Positions 8,660-18,924 of a DNA stretch of 64,000 nt are shown here, piece by piece. A program made the position numbers and the translations under genes. The notes under the pieces were generated by a model, which did not search any database, had not been told where the DNA came from, and saw only the letters and a program-made list of their open reading frames with translations. Source of the DNA: Methylibium sp035476815 (GTDB taxonomy: Bacteria > Pseudomonadota > Gammaproteobacteria > Burkholderiales > Burkholderiaceae_C); NCBI GenBank assembly GCA_035476815.1, contig DATILD010000032.1, positions 39,226-103,225 on the forward strand, given 5' to 3'. How positions within the stretch are numbered: position 1 is the first letter of the stretch; the number at the start of each line of letters is the position of its first letter.

Positions 8660-9570
8660 GCGCCGGCGCCTGGTCGCGCCTGCGCGACAGCGACGTCTGG
8701 CACAGCTTCCGCGGCTCGCCGGTGGCGATCGCCGCGGCGGCGATCGCCTTCGCCTGCCTGTTCTGCGCGCTGTTCGCCGAGGTCGTCGCGCCGCACGACC
8801 CCTTCGACCTGGCGACGCTGGAGCTGGCGGACTCGCGTCTGCCGCCGGCCTGGGTCGACGAGGGGCGGGCCAAGTACCCGCTCGGCACCGACGACCAGGG
8901 CCGCGACATCCTGTCGGCCGTGATCTACGGCGCGCGCATCTCGCTGGCGGTGGGCGTCGCCTCGGTGCTGCTGTCGGTGGCGATCGGCGTGACGCTCGGG
9001 CTGGTGTCGGGCTTCGTCGGCGGTCGCGCCGATGCCTTCATCATGCGCATCTGCGACGTGATGCTGTCTTTTCCGTCGATCCTGATCGCGCTGCTGATCG
9101 ACGGCGTGGGCCGCGCGCTGTTCCCCGACGCCCACGAGACGCTGGCCTTCGGCGTGCTCATCCTCGCGATCGCACTGCCCGGCTGGGTCCAGTACGCCCG
9201 CACGGTGCGCGGCTCGACGCTGGTGGAGCGGCAGAAGGAGTACGTGCAGGCCGCCCGCGTGATCGGCGTGAGCCCGGCGCGCATCATGCGCCGCCACGTG
9301 TTGCCCAACGTGCTGGGGCCGGTGCTGGTGCTGGCGACGATCCAGGTGGCGACCGCCATCATCACCGAGGCGACGCTCAGCTTCCTGGGCGTCGGCGTGC
9401 CGCCGACCTCGCCGTCGCTGGGCACGCTGATCCGCGTCGGCAATGACTTTCTCTTCAGTGGGGAATGGTGGATCACCATCTTTCCCGGTGCCATGCTAGT
9501 GTTGATCGCGCTGAGCGTGAACCTGCTCGGCGACTGGTTGCGCGACGCGCTGAACCCGCGCCTGCGCTGA
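8656..9570 (+). CDS. ABC transporter permease, DppC/OppC type
   Basis: About 304-residue inner-membrane permease. It has the OppC-like N-terminal cytoplasmic tail and helix, the LGTDDQGRDILSAVIYGARISL signature following it (residues about 75-95), and the EAA loop YVQAARVIGVSPARIMRRHVLPN. The C-terminus is LGDWLRDALNPRLR. The GTG at 8656 overlaps the upstream stop as GTGA, implying translational coupling; an upstream in-frame GTG at 8641 is less likely. Confidence 0.93.
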   Translation: MSAGAWSRLRDSDVWHSFRGSPVAIAAAAIAFACLFCALFAEVVAPHDPFDLATLELADSRLPPAWVDEGRAKYPLGTDDQGRDILSAVIYGARISLAVGVASVLLSVAIGVTLGLVSGFVGGRADAFIMRICDVMLSFPSILIALLIDGVGRALFPDAHETLAFGVLILAIALPGWVQYARTVRGSTLVERQKEYVQAARVIGVSPARIMRRHVLPNVLGPVLVLATIQVATAIITEATLSFLGVGVPPTSPSLGTLIRVGNDFLFSGEWWITIFPGAMLVLIALSVNLLGDWLRDALNPRLR

Positions 9571-9594
9571 GTCCTCTAGACCAAGGAGATCGAC

Positions 9595-9987
9595 ATGAAC
9601 GCAGGCCTTCGCGGCGGCACCGCCGCTCTCGCAGCCGCGCTGCTCGCGGCCGGCTGCGCCACCGCTCCCGGGACCGCCGAGCTGGTCGGCTACCGCTATT
9701 ACCGCACGCCGATCGATACCTACCCGGTGACCGTCACGGCGGTCGACGGCAAGGGTACGCCGCTGCACGGCCGCTTGTTCGTCGAGCCGGGCCGCCGCGA
9801 GCTGGTCGTGCAGGGACCGCCGACGCTCGGCAGCCGCTACGAAGAAGCCCGTTTCACGCTCGACGCCAAGCCCTGCACGCGCTACTACCTGGTGGCCGTC
9901 AAGCCGAGCCCGCTGCTGTCGTCGTTCAGGGTGCAGGTCGACTACGAGGAGCCGCTGGCGATCTGCACGCCGACGGCCGCCGGCTGA
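9595..9987 (+). CDS. small lipoprotein inside the ABC operon, function unknown
   Basis: 130-residue predicted lipoprotein: the signal MNAGLRGGTAALAAALLAAGC gives a lipobox LLAAGC with the acylated cysteine near residue 20. The mature part is short and beta-rich (YRYYRTPIDTYPVTVTAVDG, then a segment with two further cysteines). I recognise no family. It starts 24 bases after the permease, with an AAGGAGAT ribosome-binding site, and ends 10 bases before the first ATPase gene. It therefore belongs to the operon and may assist uptake or envelope function. Confidence 0.75.
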   Translation: MNAGLRGGTAALAAALLAAGCATAPGTAELVGYRYYRTPIDTYPVTVTAVDGKGTPLHGRLFVEPGRRELVVQGPPTLGSRYEEARFTLDAKPCTRYYLVAVKPSPLLSSFRVQVDYEEPLAICTPTAAG

Positions 9988-9997
9988 CGCATCGCCG

Positions 9998-10974
9998 ATG
10001 CCGGCCGCGCCGCTGCTCGAGGTCCGTGACCTGCGCGTCGAGTTTCCCCAGCGGCGCGGCACGCTGCGCGCGCTCGACGCCGTGTCGTTCTCGATCGAGG
10101 CGGGCGAGATCCTCGGCGTGGTCGGCGAGTCCGGCGCCGGCAAGTCGCTGACCGGCGCGGCCATCATCGGCCTGCTCGAGCCGCCGGGCCGCATCGCCGC
10201 CGGCGAGGTGCGGCTGGCCGGCCAGCGCATCGACGACCTGCCGGCCGCCGCGCTGCGCCGCATCCGCGGCCGGCGCATCGGCGCGATCTTCCAGGACCCG
10301 CTGACCTCGCTGAACCCGCTCTACACGGTGGGCCGGCAACTGATCGAGACGATCCGCACCCACCTGCCGCTCGACGCCGCACAGGCGCGCGAGCGCGCGA
10401 TCGAGCTGCTCGGCGAAACCGGCATTCCGGCCCCCGAGGCGCGCATCGACCACTACCCGCACCAGTTCTCCGGCGGCATGCGCCAGCGCGTCGTGATCGC
10501 GCTGGCGCTGGCCGCCAACCCCGAACTGATCGTCGCCGACGAGCCGACCACGGCGCTCGACGTGTCGATCCAGGCCCAGGTCATCGGCCTGCTCAAGCGC
10601 CTGTGCAAGGACCATGGCGCCGCGGTGATGCTGATCACCCACGACATGGGCGTGATCGCCGAGGCCTGCGACCGGGTGGCGGTCATGTACGCCGGCCGCA
10701 TCGTCGAGATCGGCCCGGTGCGCGAGGTGATCCATGCGCCGGCCCATCCCTACACGGTCGGGCTGATGGGCTCGATCCCGGCGATGGACGAGGACCGCGA
10801 GCGCCTGCTGCAGATCGACGGCGCGATGCCGCGGCTGAACGCGATCCCGTCGGGTTGCGCCTTCCACCCGCGCTGTCTGCGGGCGATCGAGCGCTGCCGG
10901 CGCGAGCGGCCCGAGCTCGAGGCGGCGGGCACGACGCGCGCCGCCTGCTGGCTGGCGCACGAGGCGCAGGCCGC

Positions 10975-10978
<4 letters not shown>
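9998..10978 (+). CDS. ABC transporter ATP-binding protein, DppD/OppD type
   Basis: 326-residue ATPase of peptide-type importers. Walker A GESGAGKS (about residue 45-52), signature FSGGMRQR, Walker B LIVADEPTTALD. The C-terminal oligopeptide-transporter extension carries a cysteine cluster (GCAFHPRC and further Cys), which binds an Fe-S cluster in DppD/OppD relatives. Its stop overlaps the next ATG (ATGA), so the two ATPases are coupled and should act as a heterodimer with the permeases. Confidence 0.95.
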
Positions 10979-11988
<1,010 letters not shown>

Positions 11989-11995
11989 GCCGCGG

Positions 11996-13285
11996 TCAGC
12001 GCGGCAGCAGCGTCTCGCCGCGGAACAGCTCGGCCGCGGTCTCGCGCGCGCGGATCACGGTCGCCGTGGCGCCCTCGACCATCACCTCGGCCGCGCGCGG
12101 CCGCGTGTTGTAGTTGCTCGCCATCGCCATGCCGTAGGCGCCGGCGCTCAGCACCGCGAGCGTGTCGCCGGGCCGCACCGCGAGCGCGCGGTCGCGGCCC
12201 AGCCAGTCGCCGGATTCGCACACCGGGCCGACGACGTCGTAGAGCACCGGGGGCGTATCGTGCAGACGCGCCGCGACGATGCCCATCGTCGCCTCGTACA
12301 GCGCCGGGCGCAGCAGGTCGTTCATGGCCGCGTCGACGACGCAGAAGTTCTTCTCGGCGCCCGGCTTCAGGTACAGCACCTCGGTCAGCAGCACGCCGGC
12401 GTTGCCGACCAGCGAGCGGCCGGGCTCGAACAGCAGCGGCCGCTGGCCGTGGCCGCGCGCGTCGAGCCGCTCCAGCAGCGCGGCGATCAGAGCATCGGCG
12501 GCCGGCGGCGTCTCGTCGGTGTAGCGGATGCCCAGCCCACCGCCGACATCGAGGTGCTGCAGCGGGATGCCGGCGGCCTCGACCGCCTCGACCAGGTCGA
12601 GCAGCCGGTCGAGCGCGTCGAGGTAGGGGCCGATCTCGGTGATCTGCGAGCCGATGTGGCAGTCGATGCCGACCACCGCCAGCCCCGGCAGCCCGGCCGC
12701 ATGGCGGTAGGCGGCCAGCGCACGGTCGTGGGCGATGCCGAACTTGTTGCCCTTCAGGCCGGTCGAGATGTAGGGGTGGGTGCCGGCATCGACGTCGGGG
12801 TTCACGCGCAGGCTGACCGGCGCGCGCTTGCCGAGGCTGTGCGCGACCTCGGACAGCAGGTCGAGCTCGGCCTCGCTTTCTACGTTGAAGCACTTCACGC
12901 CGACTTCGAGCGCGCTCCGCATCTCGGCGCGGGTCTTGCCGAGGCCGGAGAACACCACGGTCGCCGGGTCGCCGCCGGCGGCCAGCACGCGCTCGAGCTC
13001 GCCGCCCGAGACGATGTCGAAGCCGCAGCCCAGCGCCGCGAAGGTCTGCAGCACCGCGAGGCTGGAGTTGGCCTTCATCGCATAGCAGATCAGGTGCTCG
13101 CGGCCCGCCAGCGCGCGCTGGTAGGGCGCCAGCGCCGCGTGCATCGCGGCGCGCGAGTAGACGTACAGCGGCGTGCCATGCCGCGCGGCCAGTTCGGCGA
13201 CGGCGCAGTCCTCGACGAACAGCTCACCGCCGCGGTAGGCGACGAAGGGCGCGCCGGGCAGCGCGCGGGGATCGTGCGCGCTCAC
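11996..13285 (-). CDS. lysA: diaminopimelate decarboxylase
   Basis: PLP enzyme (fold type III) that converts meso-diaminopimelate to lysine, the last step of lysine synthesis. 429 residues. The PLP lysine is in ICYAMKANSSLAVLQ; glycine-rich HLDVGGGLGI, and the C-terminal CESGDWLGRDR whose cysteine completes the active site of the partner subunit. The GTG at 13285 overlaps the lptM stop (GTGA); a longer frame exists upstream but would read across lptM. Gene order lptM-lysA, divergent from cyaY, is usual in Betaproteobacteria. Confidence 0.96.
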   Translation of the reverse strand: MSAHDPRALPGAPFVAYRGGELFVEDCAVAELAARHGTPLYVYSRAAMHAALAPYQRALAGREHLICYAMKANSSLAVLQTFAALGCGFDIVSGGELERVLAAGGDPATVVFSGLGKTRAEMRSALEVGVKCFNVESEAELDLLSEVAHSLGKRAPVSLRVNPDVDAGTHPYISTGLKGNKFGIAHDRALAAYRHAAGLPGLAVVGIDCHIGSQITEIGPYLDALDRLLDLVEAVEAAGIPLQHLDVGGGLGIRYTDETPPAADALIAALLERLDARGHGQRPLLFEPGRSLVGNAGVLLTEVLYLKPGAEKNFCVVDAAMNDLLRPALYEATMGIVAARLHDTPPVLYDVVGPVCESGDWLGRDRALAVRPGDTLAVLSAGAYGMAMASNYNTRPRAAEVMVEGATATVIRARETAAELFRGETLLPR

Positions 13286-13443
13286 GGCGCGCGCGGCGCC
13301 GAGGCCGGGGCGGAGGCGGGCGCGGCGGGCTTCGCGGCCGGCGCCGGCAGGTAGAGCGGGCCGCGCTGGCCGCAGCCGGCGGCGCATACACACACTGCGG
13401 TCGCGGCGATGGCCCTGCCTAGAATCGAATGCAACGAGATCAT
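13282..13443 (-). CDS. lptM: LPS translocon maturation chaperone LptM (YifL-like small lipoprotein)
   Basis: 53-residue lipoprotein read by hand on the minus strand. A short signal (MISLHSILGRAIAATAVCVC) leads to the lipobox AAGC and then the family hallmark CGQRGPLYLP, followed by an Ala/Pro-rich tail. LptM is an outer-membrane lipoprotein that assists oxidative maturation of the LptD/LptE LPS translocon. Its stop overlaps the lysA GTG by 4 bases. Its ATG is only 15 bases from the divergent cyaY ATG, and a TAGAAT box (13450-13455) sits directly before it, so its message may be leaderless. Confidence 0.88.
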   Translation of the reverse strand: MISLHSILGRAIAATAVCVCAAGCGQRGPLYLPAPAAKPAAPASAPASAPRAP

Positions 13444-13458
13444 GCCGGGATTCTAGAG

Positions 13459-13821
13459 ATGAGCACGCCCACCACCGACACGTCGCTGAGCGACAGCGAG
13501 TACCACGCGCTCGCCTACCAGCTCTTGGCCGGCATCGAGCAGCAGGTCGACCGCTGGCTCCAGGACGACGTGGTCGACATCGACAGCGCGCGCACCGGCG
13601 GCCTGCTCGAGCTGAGCCTGCCCAACGGCAGCAAGCTGATCATCAACACCCAGCCGCCGCTGCACGAGATCTGGCTGGCCGCTCGAAGCGGCGGCTTCCA
13701 CTACCGCTGGCGCGATGGGCAGTGGCGTGACACCAAGACCGGTGCGGAGTTCTTCGCGACGCTGTCGGCCTGCGCCAGCGAACAGGCCGGCCGGCCGCTG
13801 GCCTTTGCCCCGGCGGCCTGA
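13459..13821 (+). CDS. cyaY: iron donor / frataxin-like protein CyaY
   Basis: 120-residue bacterial frataxin, which binds iron through an acidic helix and modulates Fe-S cluster assembly by IscS/IscU. Family motifs: SDSEYHALAYQLLAGIEQQVD (acidic first helix), then VDIDSARTGGLLELSLPNGSKLIINTQ, PLHEIWLAARSGGFHYRW, and the C-terminal helix with GAEFFATLS. ATG 13459 fits the family N-terminus. A TAGAAT -10-like box at 13420-13425, inside divergent lptM, could serve it. Confidence 0.93.
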   Translation: MSTPTTDTSLSDSEYHALAYQLLAGIEQQVDRWLQDDVVDIDSARTGGLLELSLPNGSKLIINTQPPLHEIWLAARSGGFHYRWRDGQWRDTKTGAEFFATLSACASEQAGRPLAFAPAA

Positions 13822-13858
13822 GCCGTCGCGAGAGGGCCCCGGCCCGTGCGCCTGAACC

Positions 13859-16243
13859 TCACTCCTTGAACAGGTCGAGGATGCTCTTGCGCTCGGTTTC
13901 GGTGGGCGGCGGAGGGGCTGGCGGCTCGTCGAGGCCGAGGCTGCTGATGCCGCTGCCGGGCCCGTATTCTTCGTAGTACCACTCGCCGCCGACGTCGACC
14001 ACGCCCGCCGGCACCGCCGGCTGCACGATCGGCGTGCCCTTGATCGCGGTGCTCATGTAGTCGATCCACACCGGCAGCGCGAGGCCGCCGCCGGTCTCGC
14101 GGTCGCCGAGCTTGCGCAGCTGGTCGTAGCCGATCCAGACCACGGCGACGCGTGTTGCCGTGTAGCCAGCGAACCAGGCGTCCTGCGAGTCGTTGGTGGT
14201 GCCGGTCTTGCCGTAGAGGTCGGGCCGCTTCAGTGTCCCTTGGGCACGTGCGGCGGTGCCACTGCGGGTGACTTCCTGCAGCAGCTGGCTCATCAGGAAG
14301 GCGTTGCGTTCGTCGATCGCGCGCTTCGACTCATCGACCACGGGCGGCGGCGTCTGCGCGACGATGCGGCCCTTGTTGTCGGTCACTCGCATCACCAGCA
14401 CCGGATCGACGCGGTAACCGCCGTTGGCAAACACGCCGTAAGCAATGGCCATCTGCAGCGGTGTCACCGAGCCGGTGCCCAGCGCCATCGGCAGATAGGG
14501 CAGGTGCTTGTCGGCGTCGAAGCCGAAGCGCGCGATCCAGCTCTGCGCGTAGCTGGTGCCGATCGCCTCCAGGATGCGGATCGACACCATGTTCTTCGAG
14601 CGGGCCAGCGCGCGCCGCATCGACATCGGCCCCTCGAAGCTGCCGTCGTAGTTCTTCGGCTCCCAGGGTTGGCTGCCGGTGGTCGCGGCGTCGAAGAACA
14701 GCGGTGCGTCGTTGATCACCGTGGCCGGCGTGAAGCCCTTCTCGAGCGCGGCCGAGTAGATGAAGGGCTTGAAGCTCGAGCCCGGCTGACGCCAGGCCTG
14801 GGTCGCCCGGTTGAACTTGCTCTTGGCATGGTCGAAGCCGCCGACCATGCTGCGGATGGCGCCGCTGCGCGGGTCCAGCGACACCATCGCGCCCTCGACC
14901 TCGGGCAACTGGGTGATCGACCAGCTGTCCTTGCTGGCCTGGATCGCGCGGATCACGGCGCCGCGGCGGACCTGGACCTTGGGGTTGGCCTTGGGCGACA
15001 GGCCGGAGGCGGCCGGGCGCAGGCCCTCGCCGGTGATCGTCAGCACGTCGCCGCTCTGCAGCACGGCGACGACCTTCTTGGGGTCGGCCTGCAGCACGAC
15101 GGCGGCCTTGATCTCGTCGTTGTCCGGGTGATCGTCGAGCGTTTCGACGATCGCGGCGTCGCGCGCCGCCGCGTCTTCGGGCAGGTCCACATAGCCTTCC
15201 GGGCCGCGGTAGAACTGGCGCCGTTCGAAGTCGGTGATGCCCTTGCGCAGTGCGCGGTAGGCGGCTTCCTGCTCGACCGAGTTGACGCTGGTGTAGATGT
15301 TCAGGCCGCGCGTGTAGGCGTCCTCGCCGTACTGGGCGTAGATCAGCTGGCGCGTCGCCTCGGCCACGTAGTCGGCGTGCAGCGGCACCGAGATCTCCTT
15401 GCGGTAGACCAGCTGTTCGGCCTTGGCCGCCTCGGCCTGCTCCTCGGTGATGTAGCCGTTCTCGTACATCCGCTCGATGATGTACTGCTGGCGCTGGCGG
15501 GCGCGCTGCGGGTTGGCGATCGGGTTGTAGGCCGACGGCGCCTTCGGCAGCCCGGCCAGCATCGCCGCCTCGGCGATGCCGAGGGCCTTCAGCGGCTTGC
15601 CGAAGTAGATCTCCGACGCCGCCCCAAAGCCGTAGGCGCGCTGTCCCAGATAGATCTGGTTCATGTAGACCTCGAGGATCTGCGGCTTGCTCAGCTGGCT
15701 CTCGATCTTGAAGGCGAGCAGGATCTCGTAGATCTTGCGGCTGAGCGTCTTCTCCGTGGGCAGGTAGAAGTTGCGTGCCACCTGCATCGTGATCGTCGAG
15801 GCGCCCTGGCTGCGCGACTCGCCGACGTTGGCCAGGCCGGCTCGGACGATCCCGATGTAGTCGACGCCGCTGTGCTCGTAGAAGCGCGCATCCTCGATCG
15901 CCAGCACCGCGTGCTGCACCACCTCCGGGATCTGCCCGATCGGCACGAACTGGCGCCGCTCCTCGCCGAACTCGCCGATCAGCACCTCGTCGGCCGAGTA
16001 GATGCGCATCGGCAGCTTGGGCCGGTAATCGGTCAGGCCACTGATCTCGGGCAGGTTCGGGTAGGCGACGGCCAAGGCCAGGCCGACCAGCGCCACCCCC
16101 GCGATCGAAGCGGCCACGGCCAGGCCCGACAGGGTTGACAGCGCCCACAGCGGCCAGCGCAAATAGGCGGGCAGGCCGGCGAAAAGGCTGAATCGGGAGC
16201 GCGCGGACGGGGCGTTGGCAGTCTTGCGTTCGTTCGCGCTCAT
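13859..16243 (-). CDS. mrcA: penicillin-binding protein 1A (bifunctional transglycosylase/transpeptidase)
   Basis: 794-residue inner-membrane peptidoglycan synthase. A cytoplasmic tail and one transmembrane helix (about residues 30-60) are followed by a GT51 glycosyltransferase domain with IEDARFYEHSGVDY and GASTITMQVARNFYLP, an OB-like insert, then a transpeptidase domain with the active-site serine in GSSFKPF, then SKN and KTGTTND. The proline-rich C-terminal tail ends DLFKE. ATG 16243 has GGAG six bases upstream; a perfect TATAAT box on the minus strand (16268-16273) predicts a start about 18 bases before the ATG. It is divergent from pilM, the usual arrangement in Proteobacteria. Confidence 0.96.
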   Translation of the reverse strand: MSANERKTANAPSARSRFSLFAGLPAYLRWPLWALSTLSGLAVAASIAGVALVGLALAVAYPNLPEISGLTDYRPKLPMRIYSADEVLIGEFGEERRQFVPIGQIPEVVQHAVLAIEDARFYEHSGVDYIGIVRAGLANVGESRSQGASTITMQVARNFYLPTEKTLSRKIYEILLAFKIESQLSKPQILEVYMNQIYLGQRAYGFGAASEIYFGKPLKALGIAEAAMLAGLPKAPSAYNPIANPQRARQRQQYIIERMYENGYITEEQAEAAKAEQLVYRKEISVPLHADYVAEATRQLIYAQYGEDAYTRGLNIYTSVNSVEQEAAYRALRKGITDFERRQFYRGPEGYVDLPEDAAARDAAIVETLDDHPDNDEIKAAVVLQADPKKVVAVLQSGDVLTITGEGLRPAASGLSPKANPKVQVRRGAVIRAIQASKDSWSITQLPEVEGAMVSLDPRSGAIRSMVGGFDHAKSKFNRATQAWRQPGSSFKPFIYSAALEKGFTPATVINDAPLFFDAATTGSQPWEPKNYDGSFEGPMSMRRALARSKNMVSIRILEAIGTSYAQSWIARFGFDADKHLPYLPMALGTGSVTPLQMAIAYGVFANGGYRVDPVLVMRVTDNKGRIVAQTPPPVVDESKRAIDERNAFLMSQLLQEVTRSGTAARAQGTLKRPDLYGKTGTTNDSQDAWFAGYTATRVAVVWIGYDQLRKLGDRETGGGLALPVWIDYMSTAIKGTPIVQPAVPAGVVDVGGEWYYEEYGPGSGISSLGLDEPPAPPPPTETERKSILDLFKE

Positions 16244-16413
16244 GGGTCTCCAGGTCGGGTGGGCGGAATTATAGGAAGCGCGTTTGCGACAACCGTCACG
16301 CCGCGGCGGGCCCCGCAAGCTGGCGGCTGTCGCGCGTCGGCGCTACCGTTGTGACAGCGTGTTCCGCGTGTGAGTTATGCAACGAGGAGGCGTGGCGCGC
16401 AGCCTGAAAAGCT

Positions 16414-16442
16414 TTGGGACACAAAGGCTTTACTGCTAGCAT
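16414..16442 (+). promoter_or_regulatory. sigma-70-like promoter of the pilMNOPQ operon
   Basis: TTGGGA (16414-16419) and TAGCAT (16437-16442) are separated by 17 bases, about 47 bases upstream of the pilM GTG. It is the best match I see in the 16244-16488 interval, which also carries the leftward TATAAT of the PBP1a gene. Confidence 0.5.
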
Positions 16443-16488
16443 TGAAGTAACTTCTTAACAGCCGCAGTGCGGTGGGCGGGGAGACAGA

Positions 16489-17568
16489 GTGGCCTTTTTC
16501 GACGGGTTGATCGGCGGCAAGCAGACGGCTCTTTTCGGCTTGGACATCAGCTCGTCAAGCGTCAAGCTTGTCGAGTTGGGCCAGTCGGCATCCGGCGAAT
16601 ATGTGCTGGAGCGTTTTGCGACCGAGAGCTTCGAGAAAGGCTGGATCGCCGACGGCCAGATCGAAAAGTTCGACGAAGTCGCCGATGCGGTGCGTCGCGT
16701 CGTCACGAAAAGCGGCACGCGCACCAAGCGCGTCGCGATGGCGATGCCGCAGTCGGCCGTCATCACCAAGAAGATCATGCTGCCGGCCGGGCTGCGCGAC
16801 GAGGAGCTCGAGATCCAGGTCGAGTCCGAGGCCAACCAGTACATCCCTTTCTCGCTCGACGAGGTCAGCCTCGACTTCTGCGTCGTCGGGCCGAGCCCGA
16901 CGTCCGCGGGCGACGTCGAGGTGCTGATCGCCGCGTCGCGCAAGGACCGTGTGCAGGACCGCCAGGGGCTGGCCGAGGCCGCGGGCCTGAAGCCGGTCGT
17001 GCTGGACATCGAATCGCATGCGTCGCGCCTGGCGATGACGCGCATCGTGGCGGGGCTGCCCAACCAGGGCAAGGACGCGCTGGTCGCGCTGTTCGAGATC
17101 GGCGCCGAGACGACCAGCCTGAAGGTGCTGCGCGACGACGAACTGCTCTACGACCGTGACCAGGCCTTCGGCGGTTCGCAGCTCACGCACATGATCTCGC
17201 GCCAGTACGGCTTCTCGTTCGAGGAGGCCGAGCAGAAGAAGCTGGCGAGCGACCTGCCGGAAGACTACGAAGCCACGCTGCTCGCCCCCTTCGTCGACAG
17301 CCTGTCGCAGGAGATCGGGCGCGCGCTGCAGTACTTCTTCACCAGCACGCCGCACCACAAGGTGCATTACGTGATGCTCGGCGGCGGTACCGCGACGCTC
17401 ACCGGCCTGAAGGAGCGCGTGACCGAACTGACGGGCTTCGCGTCGATGGTCGTCAATCCCTTCGACGGCATGCGGCTCGGCTCGGCGGTGCGCGAGAGCA
17501 AGCTGCGCCGCGAGGCGCCCGCCTACCTGACCGCCTGCGGCCTGGCGATGCGGAGGTTCCTGACATGA
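16489..17568 (+). CDS. pilM: type IV pilus inner-membrane platform protein PilM
   Basis: 359-residue cytoplasmic actin-like ATPase-fold protein that binds the PilN N-terminus and links the pilus motor to the inner-membrane alignment complex. FGLDISSSSVKLVELG is the phosphate-1 motif; IGAETTSLKVL and MLGGGTATLTGL are the later nucleotide-binding segments. The GTG start at 16489 is preceded by a GGGGAG site. It overlaps pilN by 4 bases (ATGA). First gene of pilMNOPQ. Confidence 0.96.
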   Translation: MAFFDGLIGGKQTALFGLDISSSSVKLVELGQSASGEYVLERFATESFEKGWIADGQIEKFDEVADAVRRVVTKSGTRTKRVAMAMPQSAVITKKIMLPAGLRDEELEIQVESEANQYIPFSLDEVSLDFCVVGPSPTSAGDVEVLIAASRKDRVQDRQGLAEAAGLKPVVLDIESHASRLAMTRIVAGLPNQGKDALVALFEIGAETTSLKVLRDDELLYDRDQAFGGSQLTHMISRQYGFSFEEAEQKKLASDLPEDYEATLLAPFVDSLSQEIGRALQYFFTSTPHHKVHYVMLGGGTATLTGLKERVTELTGFASMVVNPFDGMRLGSAVRESKLRREAPAYLTACGLAMRRFLT

Positions 17569-18203
17569 TCCTCATCAACCTGCTGCCGCACCGCGAGGAG
17601 CGGCGGCAGCTCCGCAAGAAGGCCTTCTTCGCCGGGCTGGGCCTGTCGGTCGTGGCTGGCGTCGGGATTGCCGTGGTCTGGTACCTGGTGCTGCAGCAGA
17701 TGATCGGCACCCAGCAGGAGCGCAACGCCTACCTGACCGCCGAGATCAAGAAGCTCGACGAGCAGATCAAGGACATCGCGACCCTGAAGGCCGAGATCGA
17801 GAGCCTGAAGGCGCGGCAGAAGGCGGTCGAGGACCTGCAGACCGACCGCAACATCCCGGTGCACCTGCTCAACGAGCTGGTCAAACAGACGCCCGAGGGC
17901 GTGTACTTGACGACCATCAAGCAGGACGGTCAGGTCGTCGGCGTCACCGGCATCGCGCAGACCAACGAACGGGTGTCGGAGTTCCTGCGCAACACGGCCT
18001 ACAACTCCACCTGGCTGGAGCGGCCCGAGCTGGTCGAGATCAAGGCGACCAATGTCCCGACCGCGGCGCGTGAGCAAAAGCGCCTGTTCGACTTCTCCGT
18101 CAAGGTGACGCTCAAGCGTCCGGTCGATCAGCAGGCAGCCGAGGCCGCGGCGGGCGCCGCGTCGGCCGCATCGGCACCGGCCGCGCCGGCGCGCCAGTCC
18201 TGA
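17565..18203 (+). CDS. pilN: type IV pilus assembly protein PilN
   Basis: 212-residue bitopic inner-membrane protein. The conserved N-terminus INLLPHREERR binds PilM. There is one transmembrane helix (about residues 22-45), a coiled-coil (AEIKKLDEQIKDIATLKAEIESLKA, given here as about residues 55-85), and a ferredoxin-like periplasmic domain that pairs with PilO. The Ala-rich tail (about residues 190-212) looks disordered. Confidence 0.95.
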   Translation: MILINLLPHREERRQLRKKAFFAGLGLSVVAGVGIAVVWYLVLQQMIGTQQERNAYLTAEIKKLDEQIKDIATLKAEIESLKARQKAVEDLQTDRNIPVHLLNELVKQTPEGVYLTTIKQDGQVVGVTGIAQTNERVSEFLRNTAYNSTWLERPELVEIKATNVPTAAREQKRLFDFSVKVTLKRPVDQQAAEAAAGAASAASAPAAPARQS

Positions 18204-18213
18204 GGGCAGCGAG

Positions 18214-18924
18214 ATGGCTGGCAGCAAGAAGCTGAATTTCGACCTGAGCGCGGTGCTTGCCGACGCTGCAAACCAATTCCGAGGACTGAACCGCAACGAG
18301 CCGGGCCAATGGCCGGTGTTGCCCAAGCTGGCGGCGTTCACGGCCGTCGCGGCGGCGGTCGTGGTGGTGGGCTGGTTCCTGATGTTGTCGCCCACGGCCG
18401 AGGAGCTGCAGGTCGAACGTGATCGCGAACCCGGCCTCAAGGCCGACTACCGCGCGAAGCTGGCTCAGGCGGTGAACCTCGGCGAGCTGCGCAAGCAGAA
18501 GATCGAGGTGCAGGAGTACGTCACCCAGCTCGAGAAGCAGCTGCCCGGCAAGGCCGAGATGGATGCGCTGCTGTCCGACATCAACCAGGCCGGCCTGGGG
18601 CGCGGCCTGCAGTTCGAGTTGTTCCGGCCGGGTCAGGTGGCGGTCAAGGACTACTACGCCGAGCTGCCGATCACGATCAAGGTGACCGGGCGCTACCACG
18701 ACATCGGTTCGTTCACGGCCGACGTGGCCAACCTGTCGCGCATCGTGACGCTGCACAACCTGGTGATCTCGGGTGGCGGCCTGGCGGGTCCCGGCGCCGC
18801 GGCCCAAGGCGCCGGCAACCTGAGCATGGACGCGCTGGCGCGGACCTACCGCTACCTCGACCCGAACGAGGTCGAGGCGCAACGCAAGGCGCGCGAAGAG
18901 GCGAAGAAGGCGGCCAAGCCATGA
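18214..18924 (+). CDS. pilO: type IV pilus assembly protein PilO
   Basis: 236-residue partner of PilN: a cytoplasmic N-terminal stretch, one transmembrane helix (LAAFTAVAAAVVVVGWFLML), a short coiled-coil, then the periplasmic core with SDINQAGLGRGLQFELFRPG and YYAELPITIKVTGRYHDIG, both typical of PilO. It overlaps pilP by 4 bases. The complex aligns the pilus motor with the PilQ secretin. Confidence 0.95.
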   Translation: MAGSKKLNFDLSAVLADAANQFRGLNRNEPGQWPVLPKLAAFTAVAAAVVVVGWFLMLSPTAEELQVERDREPGLKADYRAKLAQAVNLGELRKQKIEVQEYVTQLEKQLPGKAEMDALLSDINQAGLGRGLQFELFRPGQVAVKDYYAELPITIKVTGRYHDIGSFTADVANLSRIVTLHNLVISGGGLAGPGAAAQGAGNLSMDALARTYRYLDPNEVEAQRKAREEAKKAAKP

